Assembly: GCF_001617365.1 (NCBI RefSeq)
Contig: NZ_LVJR01000028.1
Coordinates: forward strand, 1 to 64,000
DNA from: Rhodanobacter sp. FW104-R8
GTDB taxonomy: Bacteria > Pseudomonadota > Gammaproteobacteria > Xanthomonadales > Rhodanobacteraceae
Direction: 5' to 3'
Length of the DNA: 64,000 nucleotides
Shown piece after piece: positions 54,296 through 62,765 of this stretch (position 1 is the stretch's first letter; every line of letters begins with the position of its first letter). The translations under genes were made by a program, and so were the position numbers. The notes under the pieces were generated by a model. The model ran no database searches, was not told the origin of the DNA, and saw only the letters and a list, made by a program, of their open reading frames with translations.

Positions 54296-54961
54296 TCAAA
54301 GCCTCACGTCGAGGCTGGACCGGTCGGGCACCGCATGCGCCGGCGAGCCGACGTAGACCCGGCCCGGTTCCGTATCGCGGGTGACCAGCGCGCCGGCGCC
54401 GATCACGTTGTCGGGGGCGACCTTCACGTGATCGTTGAAGGTGCTGTTCACGCCGACGAAGCTGCTCTCGCCGATCTCGCAGTAGCCGGAGATGACCGCA
54501 TGCGAGGCGACGAACACATTGTCGTGCACGACCGTGCGATGCCCCACGTGGTTGCCGCTCCACAGCACGCAGTTGTTGCCGATGCGCACGAACGGCTGCA
54601 CCACGTTGCCTTCGAAGATGAAGCTGTTCTCGCCCACCTCGGCGTTGCGCCACACGAAGGCGCGCGAGCTGACGTAGGTGGCGAGCCGGTAGCCGCGGCG
54701 CTTCGCGTCCTGGTAAAGGCGCGTGCGCAGGCGGTTGAGCTGGCTGGCCGGCACGGCGACGAACACGTCGACTTCGCCCGGCGGGTAGTGCGCCTCCAGC
54801 GACTCGTAGGCCACCACCGGACGGCCGGCCAGCAGCGGCTGCGCGAGGTAGTCGCGCTCGACGCTGAAGGCGACCACGTCATGGTCGCTGTCGTGTTCGA
54901 AGTACTCGCAGGCGATCTGCGCGAACTCGCCCGCGCCGACGAGGACTAGAGGCTTTGGCAT
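54296..54961 (-). CDS. PglD/NeuD-type sugar O/N-acetyltransferase (FdtC-like role)
   Basis: A 221-residue protein. An N-terminal Rossmann-like part (PLVLVGAGEFAQIACEYF) precedes a left-handed beta-helix of hexapeptide repeats (FIFEGNVVQPFVRIGNNCVLW, HNVFVASHAVISG-type, GAGALVTRDTEPGRVYVGSPA), the PglD/NeuD layout. With FdtA and FdtB neighbours it probably N-acetylates the 3-amino sugar. It overlaps fdtA by 16 bases. Confidence 0.85.
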   Translation of the reverse strand: MPKPLVLVGAGEFAQIACEYFEHDSDHDVVAFSVERDYLAQPLLAGRPVVAYESLEAHYPPGEVDVFVAVPASQLNRLRTRLYQDAKRRGYRLATYVSSRAFVWRNAEVGENSFIFEGNVVQPFVRIGNNCVLWSGNHVGHRTVVHDNVFVASHAVISGYCEIGESSFVGVNSTFNDHVKVAPDNVIGAGALVTRDTEPGRVYVGSPAHAVPDRSSLDVRL

Positions 54962-55383
54962 GCCGCCATGCCCTCCTGGTACACCGGGCCGCGGACCTCG
55001 CGCAGGAACGCGGCGTAGTCGGTGATGTAGTCGGCCGGGTCGTACAGATGGTCGGCCAGCACCATCAGCACGCAATCCTCGCTGAAGTCGTACAGCTCGC
55101 GCCACACCATGCTGCCGAGGTGCAGGCCGTACGAGGGGTCGTCGAGCACCACCTGCACCGGCCCGCTGCCGTCGTCCAGCAGGAAGGTGACGGAGCCGCG
55201 CACCGCCACCGCCAGCTGGTTGAGGTGGCGATGCGCATGCCGGCCCCGATGCACGCCGCCGTGGGTGGCGAACAGGTAATACACGCGCCGGATCACGAAG
55301 GGCACGTTGCGACCCTGTTCCAGGGCGACCAGCATGCCGCGGCTGTCGCCGTGCTTCTGCAACGGGATGCGTTCGATTTCCAT
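54946..55383 (-). CDS. fdtA: FdtA/QdtA-family dTDP-4-keto-6-deoxyhexose isomerase (cupin)
   Basis: A 145-residue cupin (WxcM-like). The motif KHGDSRGMLVALEQGRNVPF and the catalytic segment VHRGRHAHRHLNQLAVAV, with GSMVWRELYDFS later, are the FdtA/QdtA signature. It shifts the keto group of dTDP-4-keto-6-deoxyglucose from C4 to C3, upstream of the transaminase. It is the first gene of the right-module operon and begins at 55383. Confidence 0.88.
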   Translation of the reverse strand: MEIERIPLQKHGDSRGMLVALEQGRNVPFVIRRVYYLFATHGGVHRGRHAHRHLNQLAVAVRGSVTFLLDDGSGPVQVVLDDPSYGLHLGSMVWRELYDFSEDCVLMVLADHLYDPADYITDYAAFLREVRGPVYQEGMAACQSL

Positions 55384-55655
55384 GTTCCGGGCCCGGCGGT
55401 GACATCGAGGAGAACCGACCTGTCTGTGTGCCGCCCGGCGAACGAAAGGTTGCCTCGGCGGCGGCAGGCACCTGCGGAGCGTCACGCGACGGACTTGCCG
55501 GCTCCGTGGATCCGGACGATCTTGTCTCGTACCTGGGCACCCTCCATCCGTGACATGCTGCAGCCCGTGCCGACCGCCTGAAGCTCCCCGCGCCGTCCCA
55601 CCCGGGAAAGCGCGAACGCCGCCGCCGTCTACCCTGGCCGTTCCACCACGAACCG
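55384..55655. other. Divergent intergenic region before the fdtA operon and the TIGR02001-like gene
   Basis: No gene is supported in this interval. On the minus strand GGCAACCTTT (reverse complement at 55449-55458) copies the -35 part of motif B, but the expected -10 position reads ACACAGA instead of ACTTACC. It is therefore only a weak candidate promoter for the right-module operon. Confidence 0.4.
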
Positions 55656-56555
55656 ATGCGTCCAACGACTCACTGGCATGCGTTACCGGATCGCTCCGCG
55701 CCGTGGCCGGCACGGTTCCGCGGGCGCGGGCCGCAGGCGCCTGACCCGCCCGCGGCGCAGGCGCGGCGCCGCCCTGCCCGCTTCGGCCAGACCATCCGGG
55801 CCGGCTTCGCGGCACTGCTCGTCGGCGCGTGCCTGCCGCCGGCCCTGCATGCCCAGTCGGCCACCTTCAATGGCACCGTGGCCCTCAGCTCGCAGCTGGT
55901 GGACCGGGGTCAGGCGATCACCCGCCAGACACCCCTATGGCAGGGCGCTGCCTCGTGGACTTTTCCGGCCGGCTGGTCGCTGGGCCTGTCGGGCAGCGCC
56001 GAGGTGCGCTCGCCAGGTCGCCTGGTGGCGGCCCTCGCCCAGGCGTCCCGCCACTGGTCGCTTGCCGGCGACTGGCAGATGCAGGCCAACCTGCTCTACT
56101 ACCGCTATGCCGGCACGTCCCGCTCCAGGGCCTTCGACCGCGCCGAAGCGGGACTCGGCTGGACCTATCGGGACGTGCTGACCTTCGGCCTGTCGGCCAT
56201 CCATGTCATCGGCAGCGAGGGGCGGCACCGGCTGCGCGGCGCCGCGGACATCAGTTTCCACTGGCCGTTGGCGCACCATGTCTCCCTGTCCGCCGGAGCG
56301 GGTGCCGCGCAATTCCCGATTGCACCCTACGACGCCTACGGCTACGGTCACGCGAGCCGACGGGAGTACGATCATGCCGGTGCCTATGAACGTGTCGGCA
56401 CGGGCATCCGGACTTATGGCCACGTGGGGTTGTCGTGGAGCGACGGACCCTGGCGGATCGAGCTCGACCGCATCCTGGCCGACCCCGAGACGCGCTGGCA
56501 ATGGGACGCCATGGACGCCTCGCCCTGGGTCGCCACCGTCTCGCGGTCCTTCTGA
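55656..56555 (+). CDS. TIGR02001-like outer-membrane beta-barrel protein
   Basis: A 299-residue secreted protein. A long basic N-terminus precedes a hydrophobic signal segment (AGFAALLVGACLPPALHAQS), and the mature part has the TIGR02001-like opening FNGTVALSSQLVDRGQAIT followed by alternating barrel strands. The true start may be internal, nearer the signal segment. The function of the family is unknown. It lies 76 bases before the ECF sigma gene on the same strand. Confidence 0.65.
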   Translation: MRPTTHWHALPDRSAPWPARFRGRGPQAPDPPAAQARRRPARFGQTIRAGFAALLVGACLPPALHAQSATFNGTVALSSQLVDRGQAITRQTPLWQGAASWTFPAGWSLGLSGSAEVRSPGRLVAALAQASRHWSLAGDWQMQANLLYYRYAGTSRSRAFDRAEAGLGWTYRDVLTFGLSAIHVIGSEGRHRLRGAADISFHWPLAHHVSLSAGAGAAQFPIAPYDAYGYGHASRREYDHAGAYERVGTGIRTYGHVGLSWSDGPWRIELDRILADPETRWQWDAMDASPWVATVSRSF

Positions 56556-56563
56556 TCCGGAGG

Positions 56564-56593
56564 CAACCTTTTTGCACTGCTGCGGTACTTACC
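56564..56593 (+). promoter_or_regulatory. Putative autoregulatory ECF promoter (motif B) of the second sigma gene
   Basis: CAACC (56564-56568), 18 bases, ACTTACC (56587-56593), 38 bases before the ATG at 56632. The flanks GGCAACCTTT and TACTTACC match the left-module copies, implying that this sigma factor reads them. Confidence 0.68.
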
Positions 56594-56631
56594 TCGCGAC
56601 CGGGTCCGGTCCTGCGTACTTCCTCCAGGCC

Positions 56632-57216
56632 ATGAACGACGACGATACCGACTCCGACGTCACCGACCGCATGCTGCTGCAACGCATGTCGGCGGGTGAC
56701 CGCGTCGCGCTGGGGATCCTGTACCACAGCTACCACGGCAGGCTGTGCCGCTTCCTGACCCGCCTGACGCGGCGCGCCGACGTCATCGAGGAAGTCATCA
56801 ACGACTGTTTCTGGATCGCCTGGCAGAAAGCCGGCAGCTTCCACGGGGATTCGCGCGTCTCCACCTGGCTGATGGGCATTGCCTATCGCTGCGGACTGAA
56901 GGCGCTGCGCCAGCACGGCGACGAACCCGTCGAAGATGACCCCCGGCATGAAGAACGCACCCCGGCGCACGACCTCGACGAGGATCGCGAGCTGCGCGAC
57001 TGGCTGAGCAAGGGGCTGGAACGCCTGTCGGCGGACCAGCGCGTCGTGATCGAGCTGGTCTACGGCGTGGGGCATACCCTGGACGACGTCGCCGTCATCA
57101 TGCAGTGCCCGGTGGGTACGGTGAAGGCGCGCCTGTTCCACGCGCGGGTCAAGCTGCGCAACGTGCTGCCGGGCCTGGCGGGCGACTCCGCCAGACACAC
57201 GGAGAGCGCACCATGA
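56632..57216 (+). CDS. ECF RNA polymerase sigma factor (RpoE-like)
   Basis: A 194-residue ECF sigma factor. Region 2 is LYHSYHGRLCRFLTRLT plus VIEEVINDCFWIAWQKAGSF, and region 4 is LSADQRVVIELVYGVGHTLDDVAVIMQCPVGTVKARLFHAR, quoted in blocks. The stop overlaps the anti-sigma start (ATGA). With motif B upstream it appears autoregulated, and the same motif before four left-module units makes them its probable regulon. Confidence 0.92.
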   Translation: MNDDDTDSDVTDRMLLQRMSAGDRVALGILYHSYHGRLCRFLTRLTRRADVIEEVINDCFWIAWQKAGSFHGDSRVSTWLMGIAYRCGLKALRQHGDEPVEDDPRHEERTPAHDLDEDRELRDWLSKGLERLSADQRVVIELVYGVGHTLDDVAVIMQCPVGTVKARLFHARVKLRNVLPGLAGDSARHTESAP

Positions 57217-57860
57217 CGTTCCCGATGGATTCGGGCAAGGACTGCGTCCGCGCCTGGGAAATGATGCCGTGGGTGCTGCAGGACAGCGCCACGCGGGAAC
57301 AGGGCGCCTGGCTGGAAGACCACCTGGCGCAATGCGAAGCGTGCCGTGCGGAGTTCGCTCAGCAAAGCCGCCTGCGACTCGCCCTGTCGCTGCCGGCGGA
57401 GGTTCCGGTCGACGTCGAGGCCGGACTGGGGCGCCTGCTGGCCCGCCTCGACACGCCCGAGCCGCAGGAAGCCCGCCCGCGTTCGCGGGCGGGAAACTGG
57501 CTGAGCCGGGCACTGGTCGCCGCGGTGCTGGTGCAGGCGCTCGGCATCGGCATCCTGGGCGTGAAGCTGTGGTCGGCGGGCGACAACCCCGCGTATCGCA
57601 CGCTCAGCCAGGAACCCCGGGAGATCTTGCCGGCGGCGACCCCGGGGGCGATCCGCGTCGTGCCCGATGCGTGCATGACGCTGGCCGACTGGAACGCGCT
57701 GCTGCATGCCCTGCGGCTGCAGGTGGTGGGCGGTCCCAACGACGTCGGCGCCTACATGGTCGCCCCGGTGAGCCCTGCCTCGACCGCGCAACACGCGCTG
57801 CAGCAGTTGCGCACCACGCGAGGCATCCTGCTGGCGGAGCCCGTCGCCGCCACGCCATGA
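57213..57860 (+). CDS. Anti-sigma factor with zinc-finger-like N-terminus
   Basis: A 215-residue membrane protein. An N-terminal zf-HC2-like HLAQCEACRAEFAQQSR (HxxxCxxC) binds the sigma factor, one helix (LSRALVAAVLVQALGIGILGVKLW) crosses the membrane, and about 100 periplasmic residues follow. It overlaps the sigma gene and the subtilase gene by 4 bases each, implying equal co-production of all three. Confidence 0.87.
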   Translation: MTFPMDSGKDCVRAWEMMPWVLQDSATREQGAWLEDHLAQCEACRAEFAQQSRLRLALSLPAEVPVDVEAGLGRLLARLDTPEPQEARPRSRAGNWLSRALVAAVLVQALGIGILGVKLWSAGDNPAYRTLSQEPREILPAATPGAIRVVPDACMTLADWNALLHALRLQVVGGPNDVGAYMVAPVSPASTAQHALQQLRTTRGILLAEPVAATP

Positions 57861-59161
57861 AGCACGGCACCCTCCTCCTGGTCGTGATGGCGGCTGCCCT
57901 GGGCGCATGTGCGCGCACGCGCCCGATGGCAACCCCGGACAACCGCGCCGGCGGCGGCCGCATGGCGGTCGCCAGCGCGTCCGCGATGGACAGCCGGCGC
58001 GACATCATCCTGGCCGTCGCCAATCCGCTGGAGCCGCCGCCGCTGCATGCCGGCTCCAGCCTGCTCGGCTATGCCCCTTCCAGGTACTACGGCGCCGGCC
58101 AGCAGGCGGCATCCACCCTGGCCGCGTTGAAGAAAAACTACCGGTTCAGCGAGGTCGCCGGCTGGCCGATCAAGACCCTCGGCCTGTACTGTATCGTGCT
58201 GCAGCCGCCGCCCGGCGCGAGCCGCGACAGCCTGCTCAAGGTGCTCGCCGGGGACCGCCGGGTGCGGCTCGCGCAGCCGCTGCATGACTACGCCGTCTAT
58301 GCAAAGGGACCCGGCGGCGGACACCGGTACAACGATCCCTACGTCAGCCTGCAGCGCGGTTTCGTCGAAACCGATGCCGCCCGCGCGCACGACTTCAGCC
58401 AGGGCAGCGGGGTGCGCATCGCGATCGTCGACACCGGCGTCGACCTGGTGCATCCCGATCTGCAGGGGCGCATCCACGATGCGCACAACATGGTCGACGA
58501 CGACGCGGCAGCGTTCAACCGCGACAGCCACGGCACGGAAGTCGCCGGCGTCATCGCCGCGGTGGGCGACAACCATCAGGGCATCGTGGGGATGGCGCCC
58601 AAGGCCACGCTCAGCGTCTACAAGGCCTGCTGGTATCCGCCCGCGCCGCATGCCGGCGCACGCTGCAACTCCTTCACGCTGGCCAAGGCGCTGGCGGCGA
58701 TCCTCGACACCGACGCGCGCATCGTCAACCTGAGCCTGGGCGGCCCCGCGGACCCGCTGCTCAGCCTGCTGCTGGTGCAGATCCTGGAACAGGGCCGCAT
58801 CGTGGTCGCCGCGATCCCGCCGGAGGGAAACGTCGACGGATTCCCCGACGCCACGCCGGGGGTCATCCTCGTGCGCGTGAGCGGCCCGTCGACGGCGCCG
58901 CCCGGCGTGCTTAGCGCCCCTGGAAACGACATCCTGACCACCCAGCCCGGGGGCAGCTACGACTTCACTTCCGGGCCGTCCATGGCCGCGCCGCACGTGA
59001 GCGGGATCGCCGCCTTGCTGCTGTCCCTCGTGCCCGGACTGGAGACGCGCACGGTCCATGATCTCCTGCTACGCAGCAGCAAGGTTTCCGGCGGGGTCCT
59101 CCAGGTGAACGCCGCGTCGGCCGTGGCGGATCTGCGCAGCATGCGGGAAGCCACCCGCTGA
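57857..59161 (+). CDS. Subtilisin-like (S8) serine peptidase lipoprotein
   Basis: A 434-residue S8 peptidase. The signal ends in the lipobox AALGAC, and a propeptide-like region precedes the catalytic Asp in VRIAIVDTGVDLVHPDL, His in RDSHGTEVAGVIAAVG and Ser in FTSGPSMAAPHVSGIAALLLS. The usual GTSMA is GPSMA, but Ser is kept. Coupling to the sigma/anti-sigma pair suggests it takes part in signalling or product release; that is inference. Confidence 0.88.
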   Translation: MKHGTLLLVVMAAALGACARTRPMATPDNRAGGGRMAVASASAMDSRRDIILAVANPLEPPPLHAGSSLLGYAPSRYYGAGQQAASTLAALKKNYRFSEVAGWPIKTLGLYCIVLQPPPGASRDSLLKVLAGDRRVRLAQPLHDYAVYAKGPGGGHRYNDPYVSLQRGFVETDAARAHDFSQGSGVRIAIVDTGVDLVHPDLQGRIHDAHNMVDDDAAAFNRDSHGTEVAGVIAAVGDNHQGIVGMAPKATLSVYKACWYPPAPHAGARCNSFTLAKALAAILDTDARIVNLSLGGPADPLLSLLLVQILEQGRIVVAAIPPEGNVDGFPDATPGVILVRVSGPSTAPPGVLSAPGNDILTTQPGGSYDFTSGPSMAAPHVSGIAALLLSLVPGLETRTVHDLLLRSSKVSGGVLQVNAASAVADLRSMREATR

Positions 59162-59276
59162 TCCGGCGTCGCAACACCGTGCGGCCGTTCGCCAGTCGAT
59201 TTTTTACAGCGCATTCACCCGACTGATCGCAATGTAGCCGGGCGCCCATGAGCGGGGCCGCGGTCAGGAGCATTCC

Positions 59277-59660
59277 ATGTCGTCGAAGGGGCACACCGGC
59301 CTGAGCCGGGGGTTCGTCGAGCAGCAACGCCTGCGCCTGCTGGCGTTGCGCAAGCAGCTGCTGGGCGGCGAGGAGGCCGACCTGGCCGGCAAGCGGGCAT
59401 TCCGGCTGCAGCACGGCGACGAGGCCGAGGAAGAAGAGGACGACGCACAGGATCTGTCGCAGCGCGAAGTCGACCAGGCCCTGCACGACGTGGACGATCA
59501 CCGCGTGGCGAACATCGAGCGCGCCTTGCAGAAGATCGACGAGGGCAGTTACGGCCTGTCCGACCTCAGCGGCAAGCCGATCCCGAAGGCCCGGCTGGAG
59601 ACCACGCCCGAAGCCGTGCTCACCGTGCAAGAAGAGCGCGATCGCGAAGCCCGCGGATGA
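59277..59660 (+). CDS. DksA/TraR-like protein lacking zinc-finger cysteines
   Basis: A 127-residue protein with a long coiled-coil (VEQQRLRLLALRKQLLGG, ending in the acidic AEEEEDDAQDLSQREVDQALHDVDDHRVANIERAL, quoted in part) and a C-terminal GSYGLSDLSGKPIPKARLE, where DksA has a Cys4 zinc finger. All zinc cysteines are absent, as in the zinc-independent DksA2 type but more fully. The DKSA-like acidic tip is retained. The start ATG at 59277 is just after a purine-rich stretch. Confidence 0.72.
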   Translation: MSSKGHTGLSRGFVEQQRLRLLALRKQLLGGEEADLAGKRAFRLQHGDEAEEEEDDAQDLSQREVDQALHDVDDHRVANIERALQKIDEGSYGLSDLSGKPIPKARLETTPEAVLTVQEERDREARG

Positions 59661-59694
59661 CCCATCCATCGACAACGCCCGAAACGAGCCCGCC

Positions 59695-60207
59695 ATGAGC
59701 CTGCTTGCCGCCGGCACCGCCGCCCCGGAATTCACCCTGCACGCCACTCCCGACCAGAGCGTGGCGCTGAAGGAATTCCGCGGCCGCAACGTGATCCTGG
59801 CGTTTTACCCCGCTGACTGGAGCCCGGTGTGCAGCGACCAGCTGGCTCTCTACAACGAGTTGCTCGACGAGTTCGCCCGCCTCAACGCGCAATTGCTGGC
59901 GATCTCGGTCGACGGCGTGTGGAGCCACGCCGCGCTGGCGCGCGAGCGCAAGTACCACTTCCCGCTGCTGTCCGACTTCGAGCCCAAGGGCCGGGTGGCC
60001 CGCGCGTACGGCGTGTACGACGAGCAGCACGGCCTGGCGCAGCGCGCGCTGTTCGTGATCGACGGCGAGGGCGTGATCCGCTGGAGCTACCTGTCGCCGA
60101 TGGGCGTGAACCCCGGCGCCGCCGGCATCGTCAAGGCGCTCGAGGCGCTGCCCTCGAACAACATCCAGAAGACGCTGCCCGCCGACGGCGCGCAGGAGGC
60201 CCCGTGA
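59695..60207 (+). CDS. Peroxiredoxin (AhpC/TSA family)
   Basis: A 170-residue redoxin. PADWSPVCSDQLALYNELL holds the peroxidatic Cys in the PxxxVC context of peroxiredoxins, with LLAISVDGVWSHAALARERKY following. It may reduce peroxides with a thiol partner. It overlaps the DsbA-like gene start, so the two thiol enzymes are coupled. Confidence 0.87.
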   Translation: MSLLAAGTAAPEFTLHATPDQSVALKEFRGRNVILAFYPADWSPVCSDQLALYNELLDEFARLNAQLLAISVDGVWSHAALARERKYHFPLLSDFEPKGRVARAYGVYDEQHGLAQRALFVIDGEGVIRWSYLSPMGVNPGAAGIVKALEALPSNNIQKTLPADGAQEAP

Positions 60208-60755
60208 TGCTGCACGAGGATGCGATCCTGGCCGTGCCGGTCTCCGCACACGACCACGTCCAGGGCAACGCCCACGCGGTGGTGACCCTGCTGGAGTACG
60301 GCGATTTCCAGTGCCCCGCCTGCGGCAGCGCCTACCCGCTGGTGAAGCAGATCCAGCACCGCTACGCCGGCAACCTGCGGTTCGTGTTCCGCCACTTCCC
60401 GCTGGCTCAGGCCCACCCGTACGCCCAACTGGCGGCCGAGCTGGCCGAGGCCGCGGCGGTCGAGGGCCGGTTCTGGGCCATGCACGACTGGCTGTACGAG
60501 AACCAGGCGGCCTGGGCCCCGCGTGGCGCCGCCGGCCTGGAGGCCGGTGTGCGCGCGCTGGACCTGGACGAGGCCACGATCGCCGCCACGCTGCGCGACC
60601 CCGACATCGACGCCCGCATCCGCCGCGACTTCATGGGCGGCGTGCACAGCGGCGTCAACGGCACGCCCAGCTTCTACGTCAACGGCTACCTGTACCAGGG
60701 CGACTTCGATTCGCTGGTACACGCCATCGGCCGGGTGATCGCGCGGCAGCAGTGA
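60207..60755 (+). CDS. DsbA-family thioredoxin-fold protein
   Basis: A 182-residue thioredoxin-fold protein with the active site YGDFQCPACGSAYPLVKQI (CPAC) and a cis-Pro VNGTPSFYVNGYLY loop, and the helical insert FVFRHFPLAQAHPYAQLAAE typical of the DsbA-like NhaA-linked group. No signal peptide is visible, so it may be cytoplasmic. The ATG at 60207 shares a base with the upstream stop. Confidence 0.85.
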   Translation: MLHEDAILAVPVSAHDHVQGNAHAVVTLLEYGDFQCPACGSAYPLVKQIQHRYAGNLRFVFRHFPLAQAHPYAQLAAELAEAAAVEGRFWAMHDWLYENQAAWAPRGAAGLEAGVRALDLDEATIAATLRDPDIDARIRRDFMGGVHSGVNGTPSFYVNGYLYQGDFDSLVHAIGRVIARQQ

Positions 60756-60804
60756 CAGCATGCGGCCGGCACCCGAAACGCCAACCACCACGAACGAGAA
60801 GACC

Positions 60805-62064
60805 ATGCCCTCCATCGAACCATTGCCGGGAAATCTCCAGGCGCTGCTGCCGCAACTCGAAGCGCTGTACACCGACATCCACGCCCATCCCGAACTGTCG
60901 ATGCAGGAGACCCGCACCGCCAAGCTGGCGGCCGACCACCTGCGCGCGGCCGGCTACGAAGTGACTACCGGCGTCGGCAAGACCGGCGTGGTCGGCCTGC
61001 TGCGCAACGGCGAGGGGCCGACCGTGATGCTGCGCGCCGACATGGACGCGCTGCCGGTCGAGGAAGCCACCGGCGCGCCGTACGCCAGCAAGGTCACCGC
61101 GACCGACCACGGGGGCAACACGGTGCCGGTGATGCACGCCTGCGGCCACGACATGCACGTCACCTGGCTGGTCGGCGCCGCGACACTGCTGGCGCAGACC
61201 CGCGACAGCTGGCGAGGCACGCTGATGGCGGTGTTCCAGCCGGCGGAAGAGACGGCCCAAGGCGCCCAGGCGATGATCGACGACGGGCTGTTCAAGCGCT
61301 TCCCCAAACCCGACGTGGTGCTGGGGCAGCATGTCATGGTGGGCCCGGCCGGCGCCGTCGGCGGGCGCAAGGGGGTGATCACCTCGGCCGCCGACAGCCT
61401 GCAGATCCGTCTGTTCGGGCGCGGTGCGCACGGCTCGATGCCGCAGGCCAGCATCGATCCGGTGGTGATGGCGGCGGCGACGGTGCTGCGGCTGCAGACC
61501 ATCGTCGCCCGCGAGCTGGCGCCGACCGAGGCGGCGGTACTCACGATCGGCTCGCTGCAGGCCGGCACCAAGGAAAACGTGATTCCCGACGAGGCCGTCA
61601 TCAAGCTCAACGTGCGCACCTTCGACGAGGGCGTGCGCGCGCGTGTGCTCGCCGCGATCACCCGCATCGTCAACGCCGAGGCGGCCGCCTCGGGCGCGCC
61701 GAAGCCGCCGGAGATCACGCCGCTGGACCGCTACTCGCTGGTGAGCAACGACGAGGCGGCGACTACGACCGTGGTCGAGGCCTTCCGCCGGCACTTCCCA
61801 GCCGAGCGCATCCGGCAGACCGGGCCGACCTCGGCCAGCGAGGACTTCGGCTCTTTCGGCGCCGAATGGGGCGTGCCGTCGGTATTCTGGTTCGTCGGCG
61901 GCACCGATCCCGGCACCTACGCCAAGGCCAAGGCGGCGAACCGGCTCAACGAGATCCCCACCAACCACAATCCGCGCTTCCTGCCGGTACTGCACCCCAC
62001 GCTGGAGACCGGCGTGGAGACGCTGATGGTGGCCGCGCGGGCGTGGCTGGCGGCGGCGCCCTGA
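60805..62064 (+). CDS. M20-family amidohydrolase/peptidase
   Basis: A 419-residue di-zinc hydrolase. Metal ligands are in MLRADMDALPVEE, HACGHDMHVTWLVG and FQPAEETAQGAQAMIDDGL, and the dimerisation domain opens RLFGRGAHGSMPQASIDPVVM. It belongs to the hippurate/N-acyl-amino-acid hydrolase branch. The ATG at 60805 follows GAGAAG. The TRIC-like gene starts 4 bases after its stop. Confidence 0.9.
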   Translation: MPSIEPLPGNLQALLPQLEALYTDIHAHPELSMQETRTAKLAADHLRAAGYEVTTGVGKTGVVGLLRNGEGPTVMLRADMDALPVEEATGAPYASKVTATDHGGNTVPVMHACGHDMHVTWLVGAATLLAQTRDSWRGTLMAVFQPAEETAQGAQAMIDDGLFKRFPKPDVVLGQHVMVGPAGAVGGRKGVITSAADSLQIRLFGRGAHGSMPQASIDPVVMAAATVLRLQTIVARELAPTEAAVLTIGSLQAGTKENVIPDEAVIKLNVRTFDEGVRARVLAAITRIVNAEAAASGAPKPPEITPLDRYSLVSNDEAATTTVVEAFRRHFPAERIRQTGPTSASEDFGSFGAEWGVPSVFWFVGGTDPGTYAKAKAANRLNEIPTNHNPRFLPVLHPTLETGVETLMVAARAWLAAAP

Positions 62065-62068
62065 ACCC

Positions 62069-62764
62069 ATGGAACAGCCGGTCGAAGCCACCCGGGCCGT
62101 GCTGCACGTGCTGCCGCTGGTGCTGGACCTCGGCGGCACCTTCGTGTTCGCCATCAGCGGCGCGGTGGTGGCGGTCAGGCATCGGCTCGACGTGTTCGGC
62201 GTGCTGGTGCTGGCGTTCGCGGCAGGCAACGCGGGCGGTATCACGCGCGACCTGCTGATCGGCGCGGTGCCGCCGGCGGCGATCGCCGACCTGACGTACG
62301 CCGGCATGTCCGCGCTGGCCGGGTTGCTCACCTTCTTCTGGTATCCGGTGACGAACCGGTTGCGCCGCGACGTGCTGTGGCTGGATGCCGTGGGGCTGGC
62401 TTTCTTCGCGGTGGCCGGCGCCCAGAAGGCGCTGCTGCACGGCATCGACCCGGTGATGGCGGCCCTGCTCGGCATGCTCACCGGCATCGGCGGCGGCATG
62501 CTGCGCGACGTGCTGGTGTCCGGCATCCCCAGCGTGCTGCGCACCGACCTATATGCGCTGGCGGCGCTGGCCGGCGCCAGCGTGGTGGTCAGTGCCCATC
62601 TGCTGCACCTGTCGCCGATGGCGGCCGCGCTGGCTGGCGGCGGCGTGTGCTTCGCGCTGCGTTTCATGGCCATCCGCCACGGCTGGCACCTGCCCACGGC
62701 ACGGCCGGCAGAGGCCGAAGCAGCGGACGCGCCGCAGCGCGGACGCCACGACGAGGAGAACTGA
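62069..62764 (+). CDS. TRIC-type cation channel/UPF0126 membrane protein
   Basis: A 231-residue membrane protein built of two repeats with the family motifs GGTFVFAISGAVVAVRHRLDVFGV and LAFAAGNAGGITRDLLIG in the first, and MLTGIGGGMLRDVLVSGIP in the second, quoted in blocks. Known relatives are TRIC-like K+ channels or glycine transporters; the role here is undetermined. It is part of a plus-strand unit with the M20 and amidohydrolase genes. Confidence 0.88.
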   Translation: MEQPVEATRAVLHVLPLVLDLGGTFVFAISGAVVAVRHRLDVFGVLVLAFAAGNAGGITRDLLIGAVPPAAIADLTYAGMSALAGLLTFFWYPVTNRLRRDVLWLDAVGLAFFAVAGAQKALLHGIDPVMAALLGMLTGIGGGMLRDVLVSGIPSVLRTDLYALAALAGASVVVSAHLLHLSPMAAALAGGGVCFALRFMAIRHGWHLPTARPAEAEAADAPQRGRHDEEN

Positions 62765-62765
62765 C

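Noticed and set aside
55449-55458. Motif B copy before the fdtA operon
   Set aside because: Only the GGCAACCTTT half matches; the -10 position reads ACACAGA, so it is not counted as a member.
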